From NCBI GenBank assembly GCA_015179025.1, contig WHUX01000081.1, positions 124,001 to 188,000 on the forward strand: a stretch of DNA of 64,000 nt, read 5' to 3'. Of this stretch, positions 35,245-46,227 are shown in pieces. The stretch is from Terfezia claveryi (Eukaryota; Ascomycota; Pezizomycetes; Pezizales; Pezizaceae). Position numbers and translations under genes: made by a program. Below the pieces are notes generated by a model that was not told the DNA's origin, searched no databases, and saw only the letters and a list, made by a program, of their open reading frames with translations. Position 1 is the first letter of the stretch. Each line of letters opens with the position of its first letter.

Positions 35245-35663
35245 GGAAGGGAGAGGGAAAGGTGACATGCAGGGTTCAACAGTAAAGGATATCATTTACG
35301 CACATACACACGTACATACATACATCGTAGGGTGTATGCCGCGGCATGTACAGAGGGACTATCAATGTTCCCGACTGCCATATATACGGAGTTATTATAT
35401 ATGGAGTTTAATTTTTCAAAATATGGAAGCAAGTTACGAGTAACGAGAGACGAATATAGATTGTACAATAACGATGCTGGTTTCCCTCTTGCAAGCAGAC
35501 TATATCATAATACAAGTCAAAAAAAAAAATGAACTGCCTTCTTTCATTCAACAATGCGCCAAAACCTCCAGACCAGTAGGAATATGAACCCTCAGCAAAT
35601 AAATACAAGGCTCTCACAAAGGCCACCTACAGCCATATAATATCATGCCTAATCTGAACACAC

Positions 35664-38280
35664 CTAAACCCTTTCCCCAAACTCCTTAGCCCACTTTTCA
35701 AACTCTCCCAAACCCTCCTTACTAACACTCGGCCTAATACTGCTTAAACTCCCCAGGAAATCCACCATCTCCACTGGCCTAATCTGATCCATCCTCGTTT
35801 CCAGCAGCCGCTCCCCCAAACTCCTCAAAGGGCCCATAGCCGCATCCTTCGCCAACGCCGTAATATCGCTCCCGCTAAACCCATCCGTCAGCTCCACCAA
35901 CCTCTCCAAATCTTCTTCTGACAACGCATGTTTCTGATGTGCCAATAGTTTCAACAACTGCATTTTCCTAGTTTCGGACTCCGGTAAAGGTATGTACTGC
36001 CTCCTGACGAACCTACGCCGCGCAGCTTCATCTATAGCCCAGGGAAGATTTGTTGCGGCTAGGACGAGGACTCGCGAGGGGTCTCCTTGTTTGGAGGAAG
36101 GTTCTTTACCTGCAGCAGCATTCTGTAAAGCTGACCACTGGATTAGGAATTCGGTTTTCAGGCGACGTGTGGCTTCGTGCTCGCCTGAGCCGCGGGAGGA
36201 AAGGAGGGAGTCGATTTCGTCGACGAAAATGATGCTTGGGGCGAGGGCTTTGGCGACTGCAAACAGAGCGCGGACAAGTTTCTCGGATTCACCCAACTAG
36301 GAAGTATTTAGCATTTAAAGGGTATATGTAAACGTAGAGATGAACTACTTACGTATTTTGAGGTCAGTGACGATGCAGAAATTGAGAAGAATGTAGATTT
36401 AGATTCTGTCGCAACTGCCCTGGCAATCATAGTCTGCAGATAACACTGTAAGCTATGTTCGCAGCTCTTAAGCAACATATAAGACATGAAGGAATACATA
36501 CTTTTCCAGTCCCCGGTGGCCCAAACAGCAGCATTCCCCGCGCTGGCTCCCTTAACCCGCGAAACAAGTCTGGCCTTAGAAACGGGTATACGACTGCTTC
36601 CTTCAGCGCCATCTTTGCCCCCTCGAGTCCTGCTACATCACCCCAATGTACCTCGTCACCCTTAACAACGATTTCATTGATGATTTGACTAACAGCTTGT
36701 GAGTCGACGGCTTTGTCTAGATGTTTCAATGCGTAATCAACCCGCTCTTGCCAGACTCGCTCATCTTCACTCGAAATCTGGACTTCTTTCGGTGCCTTTC
36801 CAAGGCCCACTCTAGAATCCACTTCCACCTCTTCGGCTGGCTCATCCTCGTCATCATCCTCGCCATCATTAGTGGGCGTCCGATCCCCATTATCCTGACT
36901 GCTGTACGAAGAATGTGTATCACTCCTTTCCATGGCGGAGGAAGCAGGTACAGGCTTCCTATATACGCTATTCCTCGATGGACCGGCTTCATTTGATTCT
37001 GTATTGAATGAAAAGTTCCCCATCTTCAGATCTGTAGATAATCGTTTTGATTTCTCCGGTAGAGGTGGGGGAGCCTTGTTTATCGATAGTGCTGATAATC
37101 TTCGATCTGCCTTCTCCAGAGGCGGTTGGCGCATTTCAACATTGGTGCCTGGTTCCCGCCTAGGGGGGCCTTGTAGAGCGGAGCTAGCTGCAGCTGCCTG
37201 AGGACTTTTAGGTGCCGAAACTTGTGGGGATATCGATGCTCTGTTGGTTTCTATCAAGGAGATTTGTGTTCGGGTCTTGGGGAGCCTCGGCCTAATAGGC
37301 CTATTTAGTTTCGATGGAGGACAGAATTCCTGAGGATCGGGCATGGGAATATACTGTGTCAGCGGGAGGTCTGGGCTTGAATATGTTTGACGGGGTGGCT
37401 TTGATTCCCTCAACAGCACTTGCTCCACTGAGCCAGCTCTTGCCAGTTCAACGCCATCAGCCCCCCGGGCTACAGAGCCCCAAGCAAGACCAGCTGCTTG
37501 AGCAGCAGTGCCAGGGCCTCCATTTGGCACCATCTGACTTCTCTTTGCGGGTTTCTTCGTTCTCAGAGTTGTCAGAAACCCAGTTCGCTTCTCTGGGCTT
37601 GGGGTTCTCCCTAGCTTGGGGTAAACGACATGGGCGATAGGTGGAGGTGGGGTGATAGCATTTCCTGGAAACGTTGAAGTTCTTGATGCTACCGTATAAG
37701 GCCGAGGTTCAGTCGGGCGCCGTGGTAAAGACGGAGGAATGTCCGAGTAGCTGGGGCCAGCGACGAATGTCAATGGTGCCACAGGTGTGGCGGGCATTGG
37801 GTGAGCCTTCGTTAATCTTGCACCGCTATCCCGTCGGGTATATGCATGTGGTGTTCCCTGCACTGGTCCTCCTGGGGCCTGTGCTGCTCCCTCTTGTACT
37901 GCACCCTGCCCTTCCATCCTGCTGAGTTTCAGCGTCTCTAGCAAATCCACCCTTTCCTGGCATTGCAGCTCCATGCCCTTCAGCGACTGCCCCAAAACCT
38001 TCTCCGTTTCGGACTTAGACCTCCCGGAGCGGGATGCTCCAGGATTGCGGTAATAGGCATTGTAATGTTGTATCTGGGCTAGACATTCCCGCCAACACCG
38101 TAGGGCTTCTGGTTCGTTTCCTTGTTGTTCGTAGTATGTCTGCGGAGCTGATAGTTAGCGGTAACTCGGGGACAGAGGTGAATGACTGTAGGGTCCACCC
38201 ACAGCTGTGTTACAGGTCAAGAAGCACTGGTCGTAGGTTTTCTGCAAAGCCGTAGAGGTTTTTGACCGGTTTGGCGTCAT
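35664..38280 (-). CDS. SAP1: SAP1-like MIT-domain AAA ATPase
   Basis: Member of the meiotic-clade AAA ATPases (spastin, katanin, fidgetin, VPS4). Four exons, 38214-38280, 36502-38147, 36353-36433 and 35664-36296, give 808 aa in frame. The N-terminus ([11 protein letters not shown]...[15 protein letters not shown]) looks like the MIT-type helical hairpin of this group. A Pro/Ser-rich linker of about 350 residues follows, then the AAA module: [13 protein letters not shown], Walker A GPPGTGK split from TMIARAVA by an intron, pore loop KYLGESEK, Walker B IIFVDEID, sensor [17 protein letters not shown] and a VPS4-like C-terminal helix. All nucleotide-binding residues are present. The closest yeast relatives would be SAP1 and YTA6; the cellular role in filamentous fungi is not well defined. 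Confidence 0.88.
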
Positions 38281-38770
38281 TCAGTGAGATGCGATGGACA
38301 GTGAGCGATCAAATCAAGCTGCGTGAGGTTCGACGTGTTGAGGACCAAGATCAAGGTGAAGATCGCACTTTGAAGCTTTCCTTTGAAGAATAGAATTGAT
38401 TACAGTTGGGCAGCTGGCTTTCCGGCTCAAGTTCTGTATTGCAATAAGAAGATTGTCTCTACTCTCAGCCTCCATGAGCGAGTACCTTCACTTACATACC
38501 TAGTGATACGGTGTTGCCTCAGAGTGCAGCCATGATCGGCAACAAGGTTTTGGTTTATATTTACACCACACTCGGCGCGATGACTGAAACGCTTGGACGG
38601 CGATCCTAATCGATGCTCTGCTCTTATACATATTGGCCAGATACTCATGTAAATTCAATATAAAGACGCCCGCGAACAAAAAAAAGAGAAGAGAGACTAC
38701 TAATGCCTGCCCTGGTAACCCGACTCCAACCCAACCATTTTGCAGTATACCCCCATCCACATTTTACCCC

Positions 38771-40688
38771 TCAAGCAGCGGCAGTGACCTCTGGGGTTCC
38801 GCCATCTGGCTTTGGAGCCTCTGACTTCTCTGTGCTCTCATCCTCGCCTTGTACGGCGATCTTGGTGAGCTCTCCTACAAAGCACTGGCCCCAGAAAGCA
38901 CTGCGAAACCATGTCAGCAGAGCAATCTAAACCATTGCGATACTACTGACTACCTACCTTGTGTATTTGGTGACATAGCTGTACAGTTTCTCGTGGTTGA
39001 TCTTCTTTGTATCGTCGGGCATGGTCAAAGCCTCGGCAATTGCATTTGACAGGTCCTCTGTATTCCATGGATTTACAACGATACTTCCGTTTAAGCTCTG
39101 CGCGGCCCCAGTAAATTCAGACAAGATCATGACTCCACGCCTCTTCTTCTGGGTGGCGATATACTCGTAGGATACGAGATTCATGCCGTCACGGGTCGAT
39201 GTAACGAGACACACGTCTGATACAGCGTATAAAGCCAAGAGCTCCTCAAAGTTGACACTCTTGTGCATGAAGTGTATAGGCATGAACTCAATCGTACCTA
39301 TGAAAAATCAGTGAATGGAACTATACGAATGTCAGGTGCGTAAATCATACCGAATTTACCGTTGATACGACCAACTAATTCGTTCACCACAGCCCGCAAA
39401 TTTTGATATTCCTCGACATCCCCTCTGCTTGGGACTGCTACTTGGACCAAGACGACCTGTAAAGCTGTTAGGACCTTACCCAGACCAACCCGCAAGATGG
39501 CCACCGACCTTTCCAATCCACTCGGGATGCTCAGTAAGGAAGACCTCCAGAGCGTGCAGCTTTTGCGGCACACCCTTGATGTAATCCAATCTATCTACAC
39601 CAACAATGATCTTGACACCCTGGAACTTTTTCTCTAACGCTGCTATGCGTTCTTGGACCTTGGGCCTCTGTAAACCGTCCGTAATTGTGTCCGGGTCGAT
39701 TCCAATGGGGAAAGCGTTGACTGAATAAGAGAGTATAGTTAGATACGCTATATACAGTATGGTGTTCAGAATTGTTACCTGCGACCATATGACCCTTAAA
39801 CAACACACCATTAGGAGTTGTGGTCAAACCACTAATATTGTCAGCCAAAACCACAGACAACGCGCGGTGATGGGGACATACAGAATGCGAGAGCAGGCCG
39901 ATAAGAAATGTCTGGCATAATCATAGGTATGAAATCCGACAAGATCACAGTGAAGCACTCCTTGTAAGATCTCATCCCGAACTGGCAATATTCGGTAAAT
40001 CTCGCTACTTGGGAAAGGAGTGTGAAGAAAGAATCCGATCTTGATATTCTTCACTGGTTCCTTCATTCTCTTGATTTCGGCTCGCAGCATAGCCGGCAAC
40101 AGCATCAAATGGTAATCGTGCACCCAGACGAGATCACCATCTTTGAGCGTCTTCACAATGGCTTTGGCGAAATAGCTGTTGGCTTCCCGGTAAGCTTCCC
40201 AATGGGACTCATCGAAGCTAATTTCACCAGGATGGTAATGAAACAGAGGCCATAAGATAGAGTCTGCTCAAGTTAGCAAGAACTCTTGTACGATCAGGAT
40301 TGAAAACTTACTCGAGAAACCGTTGTCTAACGTTGACGATAGTCGCCTAAAGTCAGCTTCATATGCCTCACATTCGCAACTTGACTGAGGGATTCCCACA
40401 GTGCTTATCAGCAAGCTCATCAGAGAGCCACACAGGGACGGCGTCGTGTTTCTCGTGGAGCTCGCGGGTAACTCGCTCCATATCCTCCTCTGGGATCTCC
40501 AAACCAGGCCATCCGAACCACTGGAACCTCGTAGTTTTGCTCAACCCCGAAAGACCTGTAACCAAACCTCCAGAAGAAACATTGTATTTATAGTTGTCAT
40601 TCTCCTTTTTGATGGTGATCGGTAACCGATTGCTGATGATCAAAAGATTTCCCTTATGCACAAGTGGGGGGGCACCTGAGGTAGGCAT
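38771..40688 (-). CDS. TPS1: Trehalose-6-phosphate synthase
   Basis: Makes trehalose-6-phosphate from UDP-glucose and glucose-6-phosphate (GT20). Eight exons on the minus strand: 40400-40688, 40312-40326, 39882-40263, 39779-39831, 39509-39720, 39351-39456, 38958-39297 and 38771-38900; sum 1527 bases, 508 aa. Second exon is a 15-base microexon that restores the HYNGFSNSILWPLFHY motif. Other landmarks: SNRLPITI, SSGGLVTGL, WVHDYHLMLLP, GFFLHTPFPSSEIYR, VDRLDYIKG (a substrate-binding motif), STRDGMNLVSYEYIA and SEFTGAAQSL. The start MPTSGAPPL is preceded by an in-frame extension that looks untranslated. No phosphatase domain follows, so it is the synthase subunit rather than a TPS2-type protein. 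The STRE-like or other stress motifs of its promoter were not analysed. Confidence 0.96.
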
Positions 40689-41207
40689 CTTGGAAAAGGA
40701 TCTATGCGCGGGGGTGGAGAAGATCAATTCTAGCGGGACGGTCGGTGAAGGGATGGGGGAAGAGGTGTATAAATGAGATATCTCCAATGACGACTTCACC
40801 TGGAACTTCACTTGTAGATGGCGGCGCACAGGGAACCAGGACAACTGAACTACTCAGGCCAATAGCTAGAATCAAGCGGGCTATATATCACTTTATATTA
40901 GAGAAGAATTCAGGCGAAGCACTGAATGCGGGATATATTCTGACATGTTCCGAAATAGTTCGATAAGACAAAATTTGCGGGGCCAGCTAATACCCGTCCA
41001 GAGCCAAAGAATCAAGACTTAGAAGTGGATTCCAGCCTATGACGAAATGTCAGTTGGTAGGTTAGGAAAGTATCAGCACAAGAAAGTTGTTTAACATTAT
41101 TATTATTCCTTAAGATATTTATCTTGTTGGCTCCCAGAGTGAAGCTCATCGCATACATGAGAAATAATCTGTATCTAATTACAACAGTACAAACTATGTA
41201 TTCTAAG

Positions 41208-41261
41208 TAGTCTGGCTTGCACTAGCCTGGGGGGGAGGCTAGTGCAAGGCAAGCCAGACTA
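41208..41261. mobile_element. 54-bp foldback insertion, TAGTCTGG ends, 9-bp TSD
   Basis: A hairpin starting TAGTCTGGCTTGCACTAGCC and ending GGCAAGCCAGACTA; the arms match except for a 5-base insertion in the right arm, and the loop is G-rich. It is bracketed by two perfect copies of tattctaag (41199-41207 and 41262-41270). This is the clearest full-length member of the family. Confidence 0.75.
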
Positions 41262-41282
41262 TATTCTAAGGATGTTTTGGCA

Positions 41283-41310
41283 TGTGGAGGGTGTTGTGCC
41301 AACCAGACTA
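41283..41310. mobile_element. 28-bp insertion of the same family
   Basis: Starts TGTGGAGGGTGTTGTGCC and ends AACCAGACTA, bracketed by perfect direct copies of gttttggca (41274-41282 and 41311-41319). It begins only 22 bases after the 54-bp foldback ends, so two insertions hit the same promoter-proximal gap. Confidence 0.6.
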
Positions 41311-41669
41311 GTTTTGGCATTCGACTACCGGTACCTAATTAGGTACCTGCATGTAGTTAGGCGCGTCTGATTACAAAACATTCGTCGACTCTTGTCCAGG
41401 CGATTTCTACTTGTTTATATTGATCAATACAGAATAATTAGCACTATTACAAGCATAAAGTTACCCGAATAAAATATGTGCATTTCAGTGGTAAATATAG
41501 TAAGTATTTATGATGGTGATAGAACGCGAAGAATATGAAGCTGGTTAGTCTAACCAGTGCCAAGTCTTTATAGTTGTACTGGTAATGTAGCCTTGGCACA
41601 AGGTCGGATTGAGATACATACAAGGGTTCGAGACGCCGGCCTCCCTACTTAACAAGCAACATCTTCGCA

Positions 41670-43023
41670 ATGGCCAGCTCGGATGACGAAGTTACAGCTC
41701 CCCCGAAGGCTGAGATTAAAAGGATAACACAAGGAATCCAGGATGCCGTGAAGCGACACTTTCAAGAATCTGGGGATGCGGAGAACCTGACAGTGAATAG
41801 TATTCGCTCCAAAGCAGAGGTCACTTTGGAGCTTGGGAAGGACTTTCTGAGGAAAGATTCCTACTGGCGCAATGAATCTAAAACCATCATTCGTGAAGAA
41901 TTTGTAAGGACATTCTTATGGCTTGGAGTTCTCAGTGACCTAATGTAGCTTAGGAAAGACAAAACGATTCTATAGAAGAGGGCATAAATCCACCACCTCC
42001 TAAGAAAGATGCCTCAAGGAAAAAGAAAGTTGCCTTTGGGAAGCAAAAGGCAGAAGAGCCAGACCCGTCAGAAGAATCCCAGTCTCCGAAAAAACTTTCA
42101 CGACGCCGAGCTGAGAAACCAAAGGTTAAACCAGTAAAGAGGGCTGTCACGCCCGACATGGATAAGGGGAATTCGGAGGATGAAGATGAACCACCTATCA
42201 CCAGGAAACGACCAAGAACAAAAGTCATTTCCACCCCGGGAAAGAATGATGGAAAGGGCTCCCAAACAAAGACCCCAGATCCGGAAGCCAGTGATGTTGA
42301 GATGGCAGGCAGTTCTCTTGAGGAAGGCAAGGGCACTACAGGAGAGCATGATGGTGAGGGGGCGGAAGAGAAGACGGGGGTTGATAGTGAGAGCGAAATG
42401 TCCGAAGTTTTAGATATAACATCTAAGAAGAAAAGGCAACGAACAGCTGATACCTCAAAACCGAGGACAACCTCCAAGGCTACTACCATAAAAGCATCTG
42501 CAAAAGGGCGTCCAAAAAAGTCTAAAGAAGCTACCCCTGTTGATGCTGATACAGAAAAAATAAAGGAACTACAGGGCTGGCTGATCAAGTGTGGAGTAAG
42601 TTTCCGAGGAGCTTCACTGATCTCTGGGCATCTGGCTAAATTTTCATAGGTTCGCAGACTGTGGGGTAAAGAGCTGGCAAAGCTTCCATCCGCTAAAGAG
42701 AAGATCAACCACCTGAAAGGAATGCTAGTAGATATAGGCATGACAGGGCGTTATTCTAATGACAGGGCCAGAAAGATAAAAGAAGAGCGGGAATTGGCGG
42801 CAGATCTGGAGGCAGTTCAGCAGGGCGCAAAGGCTTGGGGCGCTGACAATGGAGAGACCATGAAGACAAGGTCATCCCGTACATCAGAAGTTCCGGCCAA
42901 GACTCGGAAGGTATATTATTCTCTCTGGAACTGTGATATAACCAGGAAAACTAATCATCTCGATAGCTGGTGCGGCCACCTGAGCTTGCATTTTTGGATA
43001 ATCAAAGTGAGGAGTCGGACTAA
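41670..43023 (+). CDS. HIRIP3-like histone chaperone
   Basis: Four exons, 41670-41903, 41954-42595, 42650-42910 and 42967-43023, all phase 0, give 397 aa. The N-terminal 78 residues (IQDAVKRHFQESGDAENLTV...ELGKDFLRK) form a helical DEK-C-like fold as in HIRIP3. A long disordered, charged region follows, with KRPRTK and KKKRQR basic clusters and acidic stretches that fit nuclear histone binding. The C-terminal block LQGWLIKCGVRRLWGKELA...LKGMLVDIGM matches the conserved HIRIP3 segment (IRACGVRR...LRAELEALGM), and RARKIKEERELAADL completes it. The exon 2/3 junction falls inside CGV|RR, and the splice recreates the motif, which is strong support. HIRIP3 binds histones H2A-H2B and HIRA in animals; the role here is inferred. 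Confidence 0.75.
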
Positions 43024-43155
43024 ACAAGAGGAGCACTTATTTCAACCAATCGCCGGATGGTATTATAGTTTCTTGTTCTCAGGTGTTATGTGATAACTAT
43101 GATATCCACAGCATGAATTTTTGTATAGTGTCCGAATGAATGTGCATTCGAATTT

Positions 43156-43524
43156 TTAAGCGAATACACAACTGCTATTTCCACTTTTCTTCGGCATGGC
43201 AAAGCTATTTTCTGTGCAAAATAAGAGAAGGAGCTATTGAGCCGACGAAGAGGATCAAGTTATAGAACTATTCGGTTTATTAAAAATTTATCCCCGAGAT
43301 ATCTAGCTATGGAGGACTATACTCACCGCCATTCGAGAGTACGTCCGCTTCTCCTCCTCTGTCCTGCTCTGGGTGAGGAGTTTCCTTAGATTCGGTAGGG
43401 AAGCCTGATTAAATAATAACCAATTGCCCCAACCATCTTGTTATACATACCATTTTTTTTTGTTTGCAATGGTAGAGTTTTCATCGAAAAATGGATTCGG
43501 AGAAGTGAGGCTTTCCTGACTCAT
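43156..43524 (-). CDS. Candidate small protein ending in a CaaX box (CVFA)
   Basis: Three exon-like blocks on the minus strand: 43451-43524 (starts MSQESLTSPNPFFDE), 43327-43404 (FPTESKETPHPEQDRGG), and 43156-43211, which ends MPKKSGNSSCVFA then stop. Both introns have consensus borders (GTATGT...AATCAG; GTGAGT...GCACAG), and the second joins in phase. The first junction is out of phase by one base next to a run of nine A, so the gene is broken, the run is misread, or my first exon is wrong. With eight A the product would be 68 aa. CVFA is a good farnesylation signal, as in a-factor/M-factor type pheromones (CVIA), but no other pheromone feature is certain. It could equally be a small lipid-anchored protein. 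Confidence 0.28.
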
Positions 43525-46227
43525 GCATTGATAAACGGATATCTGATGCGAGCTTTAGTTACAATATGTTCTCCATATGCATGTCACAATTCATAATAAC
43601 TAAACTTCTCACCCGGATCCTCATATGTACCAGATGATCCCCGCAGGTTTATATCCGTGCACCGGGCTGAGATCACAAAATTTAAAGCTGCCCCTTGACT
43701 TTCGCATTTTGATACGGTGAGGGAGGAGACTGGCAGGTGACAAAGAGGTACATACCGTACATAATCCTCACTGGCATTGCTCCCTATAGCCTGGAGAGAC
43801 ATACATAGTTCTCTGGAGACAAAAAGTCAGACATACAGATTACCCAGAAACAAAGTACCTAGGTAGGTACCATAGCACATTACGTAATGTTAATTACGGC
43901 GATAAACATTGCGGCGATGCCTTTGAACCTCGCGAACAGTGGCATGGTCTTCGCCACAGGTATCCTAGGGACCTTATACTCGAGTACGGTCTAGTAGGGC
44001 GAGTGTGGTCTTGTTCACGGGATTTTTGTGCTTTGAATTGTTGAATAGTATTGGTCTGGTTGGCACAACCTCTCGTAGAGAGGAATAGTAAACGCTTGTG
44101 CTAATACAATCATGCATACCACTGCAGCTGTCAATATCAACTAGTTTACGGAGTATCACTTCAGAATTTGTGTGGTTACACAGCTATAGCAAACATCAGT
44201 AACCTACATAGTACTTATGTTTCTTGACCATTTGGGTGGCGATAACTATTTTTCTCAGTAATTTACTGGGGATACATAGGAAGGAGGAGGTTTATTGACC
44301 CATGCAAGTAAACCAGAAGTAATACCTCTGGCTTAATCATAATCATCTCCCAAGAAAACCCAGTAACAGCCCTCATCTCATCATTACCAGTTAGCCCTAT
44401 CCCAGCTCTCCTGTAACCAAGAAGGTGACCACCATCGCCTGAAAAAGAGCCCAAAGAAAAAAAGGATATCAATGGTGTGAAGGAAAGTAAAAAATAAGTC
44501 GGCCATAAGGTGATGCCCCTTCATGGATTTATTCAAACCATCGCAGACTTCCAACAGGTATAAAGGAATCAATGACAAGTATAATAATCGGCTAGGCACT
44601 GCAATATCTAGAGGCAACGTTACCCTGAAACGATACATCAAACAATTTACATACACTTACGAAAATGGGGATACTGTATCTCTATGTTTGTGTCTTGGGT
44701 ATCTTCAGAATCAAATTTTTTTTTGGGAGGGGGTAAATGGGTGTGCTTGAAGTTGGGTTAATCTCGTATTTAGGTAGGAGGGATTTTGGGGGAGGGGGGG
44801 TATGTAGGCGAAATAAAGCCAAAAGAAATAAAGCAAAGTAGCCATGATTGTAATCTTACAGTACTCTGCTAGCAATGAAATTTCTTCAATTCTGCATTCC
44901 AGTTCTAACTAAGCATGATATTTCATTTCCTGACTCCCTTCGCTCAATTACTCTATTGTACTCCTTCCTTTCTCTTTTTCCATCCCCTTGGAATTCCCAC
45001 CTCTGCTCTTTTCTTACCACTGCACGAACCATCACGTCGGCTTGCTTTCCCCAATGGAAATAAAAAGGCGTATTTACTTACGACAGCCAAATGCCATATT
45101 TCAGGGTAATAATAGTAAACTTTGCTTTTTCAAAATTTATAAGTACTTTATCTACATCACGACGACGTAACCTTTGAGAACCGGAAACTAAATGGCCTCG
45201 ATGCCTCGTGCTCAAAAAGCCAATCATATTAAAGCTCGCCATGGCTATTTTTAAAAAGTAAAAATAAAATAAAATAAAATAAAAGTATCCACTTTTTATA
45301 CTCTGTACTCCACTAGCTCTCTCACGTATCCGCTTTTCTTCCAAAAAAAAAGGGAAAAAAAAAAAAGAAAAGCTTTCAACAAGAACCAATTCCTTCGACA
45401 TTTTTTTATCCCGCTCCCGTTACGCTTATAATGAATGAATTTTGTGAGTATCGGGTTGTTTCCTATGCTATACTACTAAGTAACACCACCTCAAAGTAAC
45501 ACAATAACCCCCCGCATATGCAAATTCCTATCGCCACTCTAGTATCCCACGCAATATATGGATGCTAGGTTCCCAGGTACCCCAGCCAGCGCCGACAAAT
45601 GAGATTTGCGAGAGAGATAGAGATAGCTAGATACGAGATATACAAAACAAAAGAGATAGATGAAGGTGCAAAGAGTTCAAAGTCTTCTGTAACTAACTAC
45701 CTATGTATAAAGAGACGTCAAGTTAAATCGATTATAAGATGTTTATATCTGCGAAAAAGAAAACCACGTGAAATGAAAACCAGAAACAGTGACCAAAGTA
45801 TGTAATGTAACTAAAATAGGCTGATACATTGCGAAGAATCTCGAGTTAAATATCTTAAGGTGAGGTGTTCACAAAGGGTAAAGAGAGGGACCAGAAGAAA
45901 TCCACAAAAGACAAACATTGGGGAGAGAGCACTTATCACAAACAAGCCAGGAAATAAACAAACAAAGGAAACCCAAATCGCCAATCAGCAAAAAGATTCA
46001 CCCATTCCCTAATATAGCCGCGAGATCCAGCCCACCCAAACCTAAACAACCAAATTTCCAACCAGATCTTTCTGATCAGGAAGATAAACAAGACATGGCG
46101 ATACGGCGGCAAAAAAAGACATGAAATGTAAGCAAAGTTGTAGTAGAGGAGTATAAGGGAAAAGGTAAAAACGCTTATAATACAATCCACCCTACTCCGT
46201 AACCTCTAAACGCAGAATCGAACATAA
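43525..46227. other. Intergenic region with one short insertion
   Basis: No gene I can support. It contains a short TAGTCTGG-family insertion (44051-44082), an (AAAAT)n run at about 45258-45285, and A-rich stretches near 45343-45368. The end nearest 46227 is probably the 3' UTR of the next gene. Confidence 0.5.
44051..44082 (+). mobile_element. 32-bp TAGTCTGG-family insertion
   Basis: The 32-base unit starts TTGGTCTGGTTGGCACAACC and ends CTCGTAGAGAG. It sits between two perfect copies of the 8-mer gaatagta (44043-44050 and 44083-44090). It is nearly the reverse complement of the copy at 25581-25609. Confidence 0.55.

Noticed and set aside
34747..35295. Long Leu-rich minus-strand frame
   Set aside because: Mirror of the Lys/Glu-rich C-terminus of MRPS17.
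41600..41640. GGGTTCGAGACGCCG resembling a tRNA B box
   Set aside because: No A box or cloverleaf could be built around it.
41950..42741. 263-codon minus-strand frame
   Set aside because: It lies exactly opposite HIRIP3-like exons 2 and 3, which have clear splices and a conserved motif; the minus frame has no recognisable domain.
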